This document shows, piece by piece, positions 24,010-33,839 of a stretch of DNA of 64,000 bases; positions within the stretch are counted from its first letter, which is position 1, and each line of letters begins with the position of its first letter. The translations under genes and the position numbers were made by a program. The stretch is from Ailurus styani (taxonomy: Eukaryota > Chordata > Mammalia > Carnivora > Ailuridae): contig LNAC01000031.1 in assembly GCA_002007465.1 (NCBI GenBank), positions 4,109,705 to 4,173,704 of the forward strand, written 5' to 3'. The notes beneath the pieces were generated by a model. The model worked only from the letters and a program-made list of their open reading frames with translations. It made no database searches and had not been told where the DNA came from.

Positions 24010-24800
24010 GGGGAGAGTAACTTGATAGTGAAGAAACACAACATTACCACAGCCAAGTGATCACCAATAATAAGTCCTGTTGCTGGAATGTACCCGTGAA
24101 ATGATGCAATGAAAATGTCACTTTATTAATTATGGAGAACAAACTGATGGTTACCACAGGGGAGGTGGTTGGGAGGATGGGTGAAATAGGGATGGGGATT
24201 AAGGAAGGTACTTGTGATGAGCCCCAAGTGTTGTATGTAAGTGATGAATCACTAAACTTTACACCTGAAACTAATATTATACTCTGTTAACTAATAGGGA
24301 TTTAAATAAAAACTTGAAAAAATGGTATTTTATCTCTGTTATCTTCTTCCCAAATAGCATTAATTCCATTTAATCATGAAAAAAAGAGACAGCTCAACTG
24401 AGGGAAATTCTACAAAATGCCTGAACAGTACTCCTCAAAATTGTTTTGATGACCTCAAAAGGTCATCAAAAACTAGGAAAGTTTGAGAAACTTTCACAGC
24501 ACAGAGGAGCTCAAAGAGACATGACAATTAAATGTAATGTGGTATCCTGGTCGTATCCTGGAATAGAAGAAGAATATTAGAAAAAATAACTAAGTGTACC
24601 TGAATAAAATATGGGCTTTAGCTAATAACAAGGTATCAGTGTTGGTTCATTAATTGTGACAAATATGCCATGCTAATGCAAAATGTTAATAACAAGGGAA
24701 ATGGGGCAGGAAGGATGAGGGTAATATGGGAAATTTCTTTACTATCTTCAAAATTGTTCCACAAATCTAAAGCTTTTCTAAAATTAAAAGCTTATTTTAA
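24010..24800 (+). mobile_element. Old L1M 3' UTR, second copy, interrupted
   Basis: Same UTR as 6365-6985: CATTACCACAGCCAAGTGAT, CTGTTGCTGGAATGTACCCG on the left; TCTACAAAATGCCTGAACAG, GAGACATGACAATTAAATGT, GTGGTATCCTGG, GGCTTTAGCTAATAACAAGG and ATTGTTCCACAAATCTAAAG on the right. A carnivore L1 tail (24128-24319) sits in the middle. Confidence 0.82.
24128..24319 (+). mobile_element. Carnivore LINE-1 3' end nested in old L1
   Basis: GGAGGTGGTTGGGAGGATGG, GAAATAGGGATGGGGATTAA, TGTTGTATGTAAGTGATGAA, CACCTGAAACTAATATTATA and AATAAAAACTTG. AAAATGTCACTTTAT left and AAAATGGTATTTTAT right look like a diverged duplication of the host L1M sequence. Confidence 0.82.
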
Positions 24801-25049
24801 AAATACAAGTATAAGATCACTAGTTCTAGAATATAAAGAACTACAAATTGAAAAGAAGAAAATAAACGACTCAAAATAAGAATAAGCAAAGGCTAGGAGC
24901 AGGATAATCTCAGGAGTGGAAATCCAAATGACCATAAAACTTAAACAAACAACCCCCCCCCAAAAAAGATATTGACTTTATCAGTGAACAAAACAAATAG
25001 AAATTAAAACATGATACTCTTTTTTTAAACATGAGTTTAACCTACATTT

Positions 25050-25660
25050 AAAAAACTAAAAGTATCCATTGTTCACAATGGACATATTGCTGATGGAAGC
25101 GTGAATTGCTAAAATATTTTGCAAAGTAATGTGGCAATATCCATTGCAATAAGAAATGCATATACAAAAAAAATGCATATACACTTTGACCCAGCAATTA
25201 TACTTTGGGGAATCTATCCTACAGCAATAAAGAAACAGATTTAAAAATTATATTCACAAGAGTTCTCGTTATAAAATTGTAATGCTGTAAAATAGTATTT
25301 TCAGTTGTGAAAAATTAGAAACAACCTTAATGTCCATCAATAGTGCAGTGAGTAAATAAATTATAGTATATCCATACTGTAGAATATTATGCAGCTATTA
25401 AATATATATATATACATATTAACCAGAGAGAGATGCTATGATGTAATTTTAAGTGGTAAAAGAAAATTTCAGAATATATACAGCATGAAAGTATTTTAAA
25501 TCCCTCTGTATGTGCCTCTATGTTTAAATATTTTGGAAGACAATACCCCTGGCTGTTATCAGTTAGCACAGGATAGTGAAACGCAGCTTTAGATTTACTC
25601 TCTTGTGACTCCTCATATATACATACACTAAAATTTAAAATAAAATAAAACATCAAACAT
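25050..25660 (+). mobile_element. Old LINE-1 late ORF2/3' UTR fragment
   Basis: Shows GCAAAGTAATGTGGCAATAT, GACCCAGCAATTATACTTTG, CTATCCTACAGCAATAAAG, AACAACCTTAATGTCCATCA and ATACTGTAGAATATTATGCA, the conserved order near the L1 ORF2 end. Decayed, with stops in all frames. Confidence 0.8.
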
Positions 25661-26403
25661 GATTGTCATATGTGGCACTTAGCTGCACTGTGTTCAGAAA
25701 AAAAAATGAATGCCAGAGCTTCAGAAAGGACTCATATGATCACTGTCCAGAAGCAACACTGTAACACAGTAAAATGAGAGGATATTCTCCATGGGACCAC
25801 AGTAACCTACTTTCTGCATCAAGAGAAAATTCACCAAGTTATTTATTTTTATCAGTGACCTACATGAGAGACATGAGCCTCATAAGTCTGTATTTGCCTC
25901 CATGTGGGTGCAATTGTTAACTTTCTACGGTGCAAATTGACCATGACAATTCAGAGAAACAGCATTTTTAAAAATAAATGCAGCCCAGCATATATAAGTA
26001 TCAAATCACACAAAGGAGAACGAAAAACAATAATTTTAATTCAGGTGACATCAATAACCATGTCTGAAACCATGTCCAAAACTAGAAGTCTAGTCAGAAT
26101 GAGTTAGAAGATGTAATGAACAGATACAAACCCAAATAGGTAACTTGAGAAAGAAAAAGCCAGAAAAGAAAAAAAACTAGCAGAACATTTATAAATGGCT
26201 CTATTTCTTCTATAGTCAATACTCAAAACTTCATTCAGCAACACAGATGAAAGATGGTATATGAAGCTTCTCAACCTAACCTAATATTTGGCCGTAGTTA
26301 AAATCATATACTGTTTGATGCAAAGCAATGTCAATGAATGTCTTGAAGGAAAGGAGGGGAAAGGAGAGAGCGACATAACAAGGCAATTAGAAGTAAAGTA
26401 AAT
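25661..26403. other. No gene seen
   Basis: Unique sequence. The 67 aa open frame at 25904-26107 has no domain. Confidence 0.5.
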
Positions 26404-26416
26404 GATGAAAATTTTC

Positions 26417-26619
26417 TTTTTTTTTTTTTTAAAAGATTTTATTTATTTATTTCACAGAGGGAGAGAGATCACAAGGAGGCAGAGAGGCAGGCAGAGAGAG
26501 AGGGGGAAGCAGGCTCCCCGCTGAGCAGGGAGCCTGATGCGGGCCTCGATCCCAGGACCCTGAGATCATGACCTGAGCCGAAAGCAGAGGCTTTAACCCA
26601 CTGAGCCACCCAGGCGCCC
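26417..26619 (-). mobile_element. Young CAN-type SINE with 13 bp duplication
   Basis: Minus-strand SINE of the younger subfamily (AGGCAGAGAGGCAGGCAGAG middle; CACTGAGCCACCCAGGCGCC head). GATGAAAATTTTC at 26404-26416 and 26620-26632 is a perfect duplication. Confidence 0.97.
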
Positions 26620-26632
26620 GATGAAAATTTTC

Positions 26633-27221
26633 AATACAGAAATAGCTAATCTTAAATTTGAAAAGGAATATAAAAAGGAAGAATTTTCAGAGTTTTTCTT
26701 TAGTGAAAGAACAAACGAAAATAAAACTACAGTTTTCTAGCCAACCTGGTTATCCCTGATCTTGCAAATGGAAGGAAAAGATGTTCCAGTCACAGTAAAA
26801 CTCCAAAAAGTGAGTTTTATGAGAAAGTTAAAGCACGCTGACTGGACTCCATAATAACTTTTCTAGACAAGGGGATGAAAGAAAACATACTACAAGAAGC
26901 AAGGCACAGGGGACTGTACATACCAAATAAGGATATCAGTGTATTTCAGATTAGAGCTTCGGAAATATCATAAAGACAGCAAGCAAGTCAGGCTCCACAC
27001 ATAGCAAAATTATAGTGATTTCTTTGGAGCTGTACCTGTCACAGAAGGGGTGTATATTAACTCCAGAGGATCTCATGAAGGAAAATAAAATGCTTTAAAA
27101 GGCTTGCTTATACCCAAGGCATTTGCTTCAGCAAAAAGAAGAAAGAATATTAAAGAATAAGCTATGACCCAACAAAAGAATACTAATATTTAGAGATTTA
27201 CAAATGTATCTCCTCTGATTC
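26633..27221. other. No gene seen
   Basis: Unique-looking AT-rich sequence immediately upstream of the chimeric retrocopy. No known repeat recognised. Confidence 0.5.
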
Positions 27222-27235
27222 AAAAAATAGTTTCT

Positions 27236-27440
27236 GGGAGGAGCCGAGGGCCTGGGGCCTCAGCCCTCAGCCCGCCTCAGAGAAAAGCAGTCCCTCCCGT
27301 CTCCTGGTCTCCGGCCGCGCTCCGAGCTCACCCGGCCTGTGACTGAGTGTCTCTGTCTCTGGCGCGGCCCCGCTTAGAATCTCCAAACCCGGCAGATCCT
27401 GCAGCCGCTCCCGCACTGCTGCTCCCGGAGGAGGAAGGGT
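27236..27440 (+). promoter_or_regulatory. CpG-rich L1 5' UTR promoter segment
   Basis: This is the only clearly CpG-rich stretch in the window, set in AT-rich DNA. L1 5' UTRs contain an internal RNA polymerase II promoter and often an antisense promoter (family knowledge). Only about the first 200 bp are here, so activity is uncertain. The 83 aa minus-strand open frame across it (27267-27518) is probably a by-product of high GC. Confidence 0.45.
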
Positions 27441-27818
27441 AAATACCCAGTCAAGAAATGGGCAGAAGACATGAACAGACATTTCTCCAAAGAAGACATC
27501 CAAATGTTCAACAGACACATGAGAAAGCGATCAACATCAGGGAAATACAAATCGATTAAACAATTTTAGAGTCGTACCTGTTTGTGTGTGTGTGTATGTA
27601 AGGGGTTATCAGCGTGAAGAAGATTGCTACAAAACAAACCAGTCTGCATTTCCAGAAGCAGAACTCTACCTATTTCTTTTATAATATTTTGTTACTGTTC
27701 TTTGATATTTCTGACATATACTATGTGTTTCAATACTTCATCTTGCTGTATTTTGAAAATATCTTCTCCATTCGGTATTAGGCTGAATTATATAGTATGC
27801 TTCAGATAATGGACATTG

Positions 27819-27839
27819 AATAAAATATTGGATATTAAA
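27819..27839 (+). terminator. Poly(A) signal and retrotransposed poly(A)
   Basis: AATAAA at 27819-27824 is followed by ATATTGGATATT and then A-residues reaching the duplication. Spacing fits a genuine cleavage site of the source transcript. Confidence 0.8.
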
Positions 27840-27853
27840 AAAAAATAGTTTCT

Positions 27854-28080
27854 TTTTTAAAAAGATTTATTTTATTTATTTATTTGAGAGAGGGACAGAG
27901 ACAGAGTGAGAGTGCAAGAGTGGGGGGGTGGTCAGACAGAGAAGAAGAGGGAGAGAATCTCAAGCAGACTCCCCGCTGAGCCGGAGCCCAATGTGGGGCT
28001 TGATCTCACAACCCTGAGATTATGAATTGAGCCAAAATCAAGATTCAGTCCCTTAACCAACTAAGTCACCCAGGCACCCT
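27854..28080 (-). mobile_element. CAN-type SINE (older)
   Basis: AAAAAGATTTATTTTATTTA tail complement, GA-rich middle, and AACTAAGTCACCCAGGCACC head complement. It abuts the right duplication of the chimeric retrocopy, so the A/T-rich junction was probably reused as a target. Confidence 0.92.
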
Positions 28081-28672
28081 AAGACATTTTGATACTTATC
28101 ATAGATGCCTCAAAACTTTCCAGTAGGTACACAAAAGAGAAAGGAATCAAACCACACCACTATAGAAAGAAAAAAAAGAAAAGAAAATCATTGAATCACA
28201 GAAGAGAACAAGATGAAAAAAGGAACAAAGAATTATAAGACAGCAGAAAACAACTAACAAATTGGCAATAGTAAGTCCATACTTACCAATAATGACTTCA
28301 ACTGTAAATGGACTAAATTCTTCAATCAAAAGACACAAGTCCCTAAATGGATAAAAAAACAACTAATACTATGTACAAGAGAATCACGTCAATTGTAAGA
28401 AGACACATAGACTAAAAGTGAAGATATAGATGAAGATATTCCATGCAAATGGAAATCAGAAGAATTTAGGGGTAGCTATACGGATAGCAGACAAAACAGA
28501 CTCTAAGTCAAAGAATGTAACAAGAGACAAAGAAAGACATTATATAACAAAAAAGGAGTCAATTCATCAAGAGGATATAACATTCATATATATATTTATG
28601 CATGCCAAATAGGAGCTCCTAAGCATGTAAAGCAAATATTAAAAGATTGGAAGATGAATGATAATACAACAA

Positions 28673-28866
28673 TTTTTTAAAGATTTTATTTATTTATTTG
28701 AGAGGGATAGTGAGAGAGAGAGAGAGCATGCATGAGTGGGGGGAGGGGCAGAAGGAGAAGAAGCAGACTCCCCGCCTAACAGGCAGCCTGATGCAGGACT
28801 CAGTCCCAGGACCCTGGGATCATGACCTAGCTGAAGGCAGATGCTGAACCAACTGAGTCACCCAGC
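28673..28866 (-). mobile_element. CAN-type SINE in L1
   Basis: Tail complement TTAAAGATTTTATTTATTTA at left, head complement ACCAACTGAGTCACCCAG at right. Inserted within the L1 EN region; its host sequence resumes at about 28868. Confidence 0.93.
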
Positions 28867-28992
28867 AGGAGATTTTAATACCTCACATTCAACATTGGAT
28901 AGATCATCCAGGCAGAAAATCAGTAAGGAAACATTAAACTTAAATTATATGTTAGACCAGATGACCTAACAGACATATACAGATTGTTCCAG

Positions 28993-29232
28993 GGGTGCCT
29001 GGGTGGCTCATTTGGTTAAGCGACCAGCACTTAATTTTGGCTCAGGTCACGATCTCAGGGTTGTGAGATTGAGTCCCACATCAGGCTTCATCCTGAGAAT
29101 TGAGCCTGCTTGAGATTCTCTCTATCCCTCTCTCCCTGGCCCTCCCCACTCTCTCTCTCCCTATTAAAAAAAAAAGAAGAAGAAGAAGAAAAAGAAAGAA
29201 AGATAGGAAGAAAAACAGAAAGAAAGAAAAGA
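28993..29232 (+). mobile_element. CAN-type SINE with (GAA)-rich tail in L1
   Basis: GGGGTGCCTGGGTGGCTCAT head, CT-rich middle and a poly(A)/(AAG)n-(GAAA)n tail from 29166 to about 29232. Host L1 flanks AGATTGTTCC and AGAATATTCC form a likely diverged duplication. The plus-strand open frames over the tail (KKKRRRRKRKK) are translation of the purine repeat. Confidence 0.92.
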
Positions 29233-29827
29233 ATATTCCATATTCCATTCAATTCCAATACACCATCTTCTCAAGTGCACGTGGAACATTCTCCAGAATA
29301 GATCATATGCTAGGCCACAAAACAAGTCTCAAGAAATTTAAGGTTGAAGTCATATCAAGCCTCTTTTCCAACCACAAATTATAAATCAAAATGAAAACAT
29401 TACAACTAACACCACACAAAGTATAAAAAATCATAAGACACTACTGTAAATAATTATACACCAACAAATTGGACAACCTAGAAGAAATGGATATATCCTT
29501 AAAATGATACAACCTACCAATACTGAAACATGAAGAAATAGAAAATCTGAATAGACCTATTACTAGTAAGGAGATTGAATCAGTAATCAAAAAACTCCCA
29601 ACAAAGAAAAATTCAAGACCAATGGCTTCACTGGCGAATTCTCCCAAACATTTTAAAAAGAATACCAATACTTCTGAAACTCTTCCAAAAAAATAGAAAA
29701 CTTCCAAACTCATTATATGAGGCCAACATTACCTTGATACCAAAGCCAGACAAGGAATGTACAAGAAAAGAACACTATAGACCAATAACCCTGATAAATA
29801 TGGATGTAATAATTCTCAGCCAAAATA

Positions 29828-30325
29828 AACCTAGAGGGTATTATGGTAAGTGAAATAAGTCAGACAAAGACAAATACCACATAACATCACTTATATGTGA
29901 AACCTAAAAAACAAAACAAAGAAACAAAGAAACAAACAGAGAAAGAATCATAAATACAGGGAACAAATGATAGTTGCAGAGAGGAGGGGGCTGGGAAGGG
30001 AGGGGCAAAATAGGTAAAGGGGATTAAAAGGTACTTTTATAAACTTCTATAAAAGTTTAATAAACTTTTATAAACATAAACTTCCAGTTATGAAATAAAT
30101 AAGTCATGGGGATAAAAAATATCACATATAGGAAATATAGTCAATAATAATGTAATAACATTGTATTATATTGGTGTATTACATTGGTGTATTACAATGG
30201 TGATGGATGGACTATACTTATGGTGCTAAGTATAGTGTAACATATAGAATTGTCTAATTGCTATACTGTATACTGAAACTAATGTAACACTGTATGTCAA
30301 TTATACTTCAATTACAAAAAAAAGG
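29828..30325 (+). mobile_element. 5'-truncated LINE-1 tail nested in ORF2
   Basis: CTAGAGGGTATTATGGTAAG, GTGAAATAAGTCAGACAAAG, CACTTATATGTGAAACCTAA, GCTGGGAAGGGAGGGGCAAA, TCCAGTTATGAAATAAATAA and CTGTATGTCAATTATACTTC are an L1MA-type 3' UTR in order. Outer ORF2 stops at CTCAGCCAAAATA (to about 29827) and resumes at TCTTCAGCAAAATATTAGTA (about 30575), so this tail and the SINE after it interrupt one frame. Confidence 0.85.
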
Positions 30326-30330
30326 GGGAG

Positions 30331-30535
30331 TGGCACACCTGGGTCGCTCAGTCAGTACAGTGTCTGCCTTCAGCTCAGGTCATGATCCCAACCAGTGTCC
30401 TAGGATCGAGTCCTGCATTGGGTTCCTTGCTCAGTGGGGAGCCTGCTTCTCCCTCTGCCTGCTGCTCTCCCTGCTTATGCTTTCCCTCTCTCTCCCTGAC
30501 AAATAAATAAATAAAATTTTAAAAAAGGCGGGGGG
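30331..30535 (+). mobile_element. CAN-type SINE behind nested L1 tail
   Basis: TGGCACACCTGGGTCGCTCA head, TGCCTTCAGCTCAGGTCATG, and AAATAAATAAATAAAATTTT tail. It sits at the poly(A) end of the nested L1 tail. The 70 aa open frame reading through it is SINE-derived. Confidence 0.9.
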
Positions 30536-30599
30536 GAGACTGGGACAAGATGAGAATAGAAAGGCAGATAAAATCTTCAGCAAAATATTAGTAAACAAA

Positions 30600-31075
30600 T
30601 TCAACAGTACATTAAAAAAGATCATACACGATGAACAAGTGGAATTTATTCCAGGGATGCAAGGATGGTTCAACTTCTGTAAATCAATTATATGATGCAG
30701 TGCACTAACAAAATGAAGAATAAAAATCATATAATAATCTCAATAGCTGAAGAAAAGCATTTGAAAACATTCAACATCCATTTATGATAAATGAACACTG
30801 TCAACAAAGTGGGTATAAAAGGAACATACTTCAATACAGTGAAGGTTATATAGAACAAGCCCATGGCTAATATTATACCCACTGATGAAAAGCATAATGC
30901 TTTTCCTCTAAGATTAGGAACAAAACAGGGATGCCTACTCTTGCCATTTTCATTCAAAATAGTACTGAAAGTCCTAGGCAGAGCAGTTATGTAATAAAAA
31001 GAAAGAAAAGGCATGTAAGAGGAAAGAAAGCTGTAAAACTGTCTCTATTTGTAGATAATATTATATATAGAAAAC
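30600..31075 (+). pseudogene. L1 ORF2 reverse transcriptase remnant
   Basis: Broken RT domain of the outer L1. Near 30930-31070 the frame reads KLSLFVDNIIYRKPW, the counterpart of the conserved KLSLFADDMI region. The catalytic Asp-Asp pair is altered to Asp-Asn here, so activity is lost even apart from the stops. RT copies L1 RNA at the nick in functional elements (family knowledge). Confidence 0.8.
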
Positions 31076-31081
31076 CCTGGA

Positions 31082-31131
31082 GACTCAACAACAACAAAAA
31101 CAACAACAAAACAAAAACAAACAAACAAAAA
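31082..31131. repeat. (CAA)n/(CAAA)n low-complexity tract
   Basis: ACAACAACAAAAACAACAAC and further CAAA units within the L1 ORF2; a local expansion. Confidence 0.85.
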
Positions 31132-31210
31132 AGCCCTGTTAGAACTAATAAATGAATTCATTAACATTGCAGGACACAAAAGTAATATACAAAACCAATT
31201 GTGTTTTTAT

Positions 31211-31411
31211 TTATTTTTTTTTTTAATTTTATTTATTTATTTGACACAGAGAGAGAGAGATCACAAGGAGGCAGAGAGGCAGGCAGAGAGAGAGGGGAGG
31301 AAGCAGGCTCCCTGCTGAGCAGGGAGCCTGATGCGGGCCTCGATCCCAGGACGCTGAGATCATGACCTGAGCCGAAAGCAGAGGCTCCAACCCACTGAGC
31401 CACCCAGGCGC
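31211..31411 (-). mobile_element. Young CAN-type SINE in L1 with 14 bp duplication
   Basis: Minus-strand young subfamily copy. AATTGTGTTTTTAT at 31197-31210 is repeated at 31414-31427, and the L1 ORF2 sequence is continuous when the insert is ignored (ACAAAACCAATTGTGTTTTT, then ATACCAACACTGAA). Confidence 0.96.
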
Positions 31412-33370
31412 CCAATTGTGTTTTTATATACCAACACTGAATTAACAGAAGGAGAAATTCAGAAAACATTTCAATTTACAACTGTATCAAGGATAAAATA
31501 CATAGGAATAAACTTAACTATGAGGAAAAATACCTATATACTTAAAACTAGAAGACACTGATGAAAGAAATTAAAGAAGAAACAAATAAATGGAAAGATA
31601 TCTATGCTCATAGATTAGAAGAATTAATACTGTTAAAATGTTTCTACCACCCAAAGCATTCTACAGAATCAATGCAATCCCTATCAGAATTTCAAAGACA
31701 TTTTTCACAGAAATGGAAACAACATTTGTTTGTATGGAAATCTGTATGAAACCAGAAAAGACCCCAAATAGTAAAAGCAATCTTAAGAAAGAAAAACAAA
31801 GTTGGAGTCATCACACTTCCTGATTTCAAACTATATTACAAAGTCATAGTAATCAAAACAGTGCAGTATTGACATAAAAACAGACACATAGATCAATAGA
31901 ACAGAATAGAGAACCCAGAAATAGGTTAATTAACTTAGAAAAAAGGGATCAAAAATATACAATGGAAAATGGATAGTCTCGTCAAAAAATAGTGTTGGGA
32001 AAACTGGATAGCCACATGCAAAAGAATCAAACTGGACCTCTAACTTATACCATACAAAAAAAAATTTACTCAAGACTTGAGCATAAGATCTGAAATCATA
32101 AAATAGCTAGAAGAACACATAGAGGGTAAACTCCTTGACATGGGTCTTAGCAATGATTTTTGGATTTTATACCATAAGCACAGGAACCAAAACCACAAAT
32201 AAACAAGTGGGACTACATTTAACTAAAAAGTTTCTGCACAGCAAAAGAAACCAGCAACAAAATGGAAAGTCTACCTATGGAATGGAAAAAGTATTTGCAA
32301 ACCACATATCTGAAAATAGGCTAATATCCAAAATATAACAGGAACTTACACAACTCGATAGCAACAAAACATACAACCCAATTAAAAAATGGACAAAGAA
32401 CCTGAATAGATATTTTTCTAAAAATATATATACAGATGGCCAACAGATGGTGAAAAGGTGCTCAACATCACTAATAATCAGGGAAATGTAAATCAAACTG
32501 CAATGAGATATCAGCTCACACCTGTTAGAATGGCTATCATCAAAAAGACAAGAAATAACAAATGCTAGTGGGGATGTGGAGAAAAGGGGAACTTTGTATA
32601 CTGTTAATGGGAATGTAAATTGGTATGGCCACTTCAGAAAACACTATAGACTTTCCTCAAGAAATAAAAATAGAACTACCACATGACCCAGCAATCCCAC
32701 TTCTAGGTATATAGCCAAAGGTAATAAATCATTAACTCAAAGAGATAATAAGTACTGCCATATTCATTGCAGCATTTTTATAATAACCAAGCCATAGAAA
32801 CAACCTACGTTTCTGACCATGGGTGAATGGATAAAGAAAATGTAGTATATACAAATGATGGAATGTTATCCAGTCTTTAAAAAGAAGGAAATGCTACTAT
32901 GTGCGGAAACATGGATGTACTTTGAGGATATTGTGCTTAGTGAAATCAGACAAGACAGACATAGATAAATACTTCACAGTATCACTTACAACGAAATCTC
33001 AAAAAAAAAAAAAGTCAAACTCATAGGAACACAGAGTAGAAAAGCACTTACCATGGGCTGGGGGCTGGGGCTGGGGGAAATAAGGAAATGTTGGTAGAAG
33101 AGTAACACAACTTTCAGTTATAAGATGAATAAAATATGAGTATCTAACATATAACACAGTGATTGTAACTGATAACTCTGTATTGTATAACTGGATGTGG
33201 TAAGAGTAGAACTTCACATGCGCACACACAGATCAATATATAAGGTAATGGATGTGTTAATTAACTTGATGGAGGGAATCCTTTCATGATGTATACACAT
33301 CAAATCATCAAGAGGTGCACTTTAAGTATCTTACTATTTTATTTTCAACTATACCTCAATAAAAAGAAGA

Positions 33371-33839
33371 GTAGAAAAAACTATTAGAATTGCAGATCCA
33401 CAAGAATAAGTTTCACCCTCTAGGGTTCTTCTAACTTCTCGTTCATTAAAACTGATTTCAGGAAGGGCAATACAGTCTTAATTTTCCTTCTTAGAACTCT
33501 CTAAGTTATGTGTCATATCTTTGAAAAGTCACTTAACTTTGGAGGTGAAGAATAACTGGCACTGACTTTAAGGACAAATACATCAAGAGCCCATTTCTGC
33601 CCAATCTGTGTGCCTACAGAGATTCAGCCATGGCTGGACTCTTATGGCAAGCAGAGGGTTGTTCCTTACCCTATCAGAAGCCTATTTACATGACTCAGTT
33701 TTGGGGAGGTTTGTATGATGGGAAGTGGAAAAGACCTAAATGAAAGTCGAAATATGGGATAGGCCCATAGGAAGAGACAGGTGGTAAGACAGTGGTTCCC
33801 GAAGACACAGGAGGACATCTAAATAAAGGATTTTTCACT
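33371..33839. other. No gene seen
   Basis: Unique sequence after the L1 3' end. Confidence 0.5.

Larger units (their letters stand above)
27236..27839 (+). mobile_element. Chimeric retrocopy: L1 5' UTR + ORF2 piece + 3' exon
   Basis: A 604 bp insertion bounded by AAAAAATAGTTTCT at 27222-27235 and again at 27840-27853. Three parts are visible. (1) 27236-27440 starts GGGAGGAGCCGAGGG, the expected start of a full-length carnivore L1, and is GC- and CpG-rich (GGCCGCGCTCCGAGC, GGCGCGGCCCCGC). (2) About 27441-27551 is late ORF2 (CAAGAAATGGGCAGAAGACA; CCAAAGAAGACATCCAAATG; GGGAAATACAAATC) with a short deletion. (3) 27552-27835 is not L1 and looks like a gene's last exon. It carries AATAAA at 27819-27824, about 12 nt before the poly(A). 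It lacks internal introns, as expected for a reverse-transcribed RNA. Whether the joins came from splicing or from template switching is inference. It carries no long plus-strand frame. Confidence 0.8.
28081..33370 (+). mobile_element. LINE-1 with nested SINE and L1 insertions
   Basis: Runs from the ORF1/ORF2 boundary through ORF2 to the 3' UTR. Endonuclease start: ACTTCAACTGTAAATGGACT; mid EN: GGAACATTCTCCAGAATAGA; RT: GATGCAAGGATGGTTCAAC near 30655 and AACAGGGATGCCTACTC near 30924; late ORF2: ATCACACTTCCTGATTTCAA, ACCCAGCAATCCCACTTCTA; 3' end: CAACTATACCTCAATAAAAA. Insertions inside it: SINEs at 28673, 28993, 30331 and 31211, and an L1 tail at about 29828-30325. Many stops and frameshifts: dead element. 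Confidence 0.9.
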
